Origin: an uncultured beta proteobacterium
GTDB taxonomy: Bacteria; Pseudomonadota; Gammaproteobacteria; Burkholderiales; Burkholderiaceae
Assembly: GCA_903835865.1 (NCBI GenBank)
Contig: CAILON010000337.1
Coordinates: 1-5,882, forward strand
DNA length: 5,882 nucleotides
Direction of reading: 5' to 3'
Shown: positions 5,737 through 5,882 of the stretch, piece after piece
Position numbering within the stretch: the stretch's first letter is position 1
How the letters are laid out: each line of letters starts with the position of its first letter
Made by a program: the position numbers and the translations under genes
Notes under the pieces: model-generated
The model's input: the letters and a program-made list of their open reading frames with translations, nothing else
What the model was told of the DNA's origin: nothing
Databases searched by the model: none

Positions 5737-5882
5737 TTATTCTGCTCGTATATTTGCAGTTTTAATTATGCGTCCAAAGTAAGAAATATCTCGGTTTATT
5801 GTATTTGCTAAATTAGACGGTGGGCCTTCCAACACAACTATTCCTTGCTATTTATATTGCTCTACTAGAATTGGATTTACGA
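5737..5882 (-). pseudogene. C-terminal remnant of a Bug-type (tripartite tricarboxylate) solute-binding protein
   Basis: Read on the minus strand, the frame ends at TAA (5737-5739). Its last 36 codons are QGIVVLEGPPSNLANTI followed by NRDISYFGRIIKTANIRAE. This matches the usual C-terminus of Bug / TctC periplasmic binding proteins, where a '(G)xPEEFxxFIxxEIxxWxxVIKxAGIKxE' pattern closes the fold. Immediately before it in the same frame is a TAG codon (5848-5850, CTA on the plus strand). Beyond that the frame reads VNPILVEQYK, which also fits the helix before this region. A single nonsense change (for example CAG to TAG) therefore appears to interrupt the gene. The 5' part lies outside the window. 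Bug proteins capture carboxylates for uptake or signalling. The remnant is too short for a firm family call; the alternative is an old degraded fragment. Confidence 0.55.

Noticed and set aside
1..5882. CRISPR, tRNA, insertion sequence, toxin-antitoxin or phage signatures
   Set aside because: No regular short repeats, cloverleaf, transposase, integrase or terminal inverted repeats could be seen by eye.

Overview
The window looks like a chromosomal segment of a Gram-negative bacterium. It is AT-leaning and rich in exported proteins: almost every product starts with a Sec signal peptide or a lipobox. The AT-leaning composition, a PMPW-type periplasmic cytochrome c, a neuromedin-U-like outer-membrane barrel and the remnant of a Bug-type solute-binding protein together suggest a Burkholderiales betaproteobacterium. 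A Polynucleobacter-like freshwater organism is the best guess. This is inference from families and composition, not a search result.

Layout, left to right. Positions 1-891 hold the 3' part of a protein made of tandem copies of a domain of about 125 residues. Six bases later comes a single-haem c-type cytochrome (898-1416), probably in the same operon. After a 134-base gap with a possible promoter, two small lipoprotein genes follow: an OmpA-domain peptidoglycan-binding lipoprotein (1551-2090) and a Yx(F/W/Y)xxD-motif lipoprotein (2117-2515). They end at a clear intrinsic terminator at 2554-2599, which sits inside a run of three hairpins. A 390-base non-coding stretch with two operator-like palindromes leads to a periplasmic Ntn-hydrolase of the penicillin V acylase / choloylglycine hydrolase family (2906-4030). 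A UUCG-tetraloop terminator (4188-4208) separates it from an outer-membrane beta-barrel gene (4246-5046). A small exported protein of unknown function (5244-5717) follows, with its own extended -10 promoter candidate and a strong ribosome-binding site. The right edge holds, on the minus strand, the C-terminal end of a Bug-type binding protein interrupted by an in-frame TAG, so it is probably a pseudogene.

Functionally this is an envelope-focused accessory region: periplasmic electron transfer, peptidoglycan anchoring, periplasmic amide hydrolysis and an outer-membrane barrel. Apart from the two coupled pairs (1-1416 and 1551-2515), each gene appears to be its own transcription unit. I see no CRISPR array, tRNA, rRNA, insertion sequence or integrase, and no convincing new defence or mobile system. 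The items most worth a second look are the tandem-domain protein coupled to the cytochrome, the acylase homologue with its operator-like upstream region, the hairpin cluster at 2526-2619, and the interrupted Bug gene.
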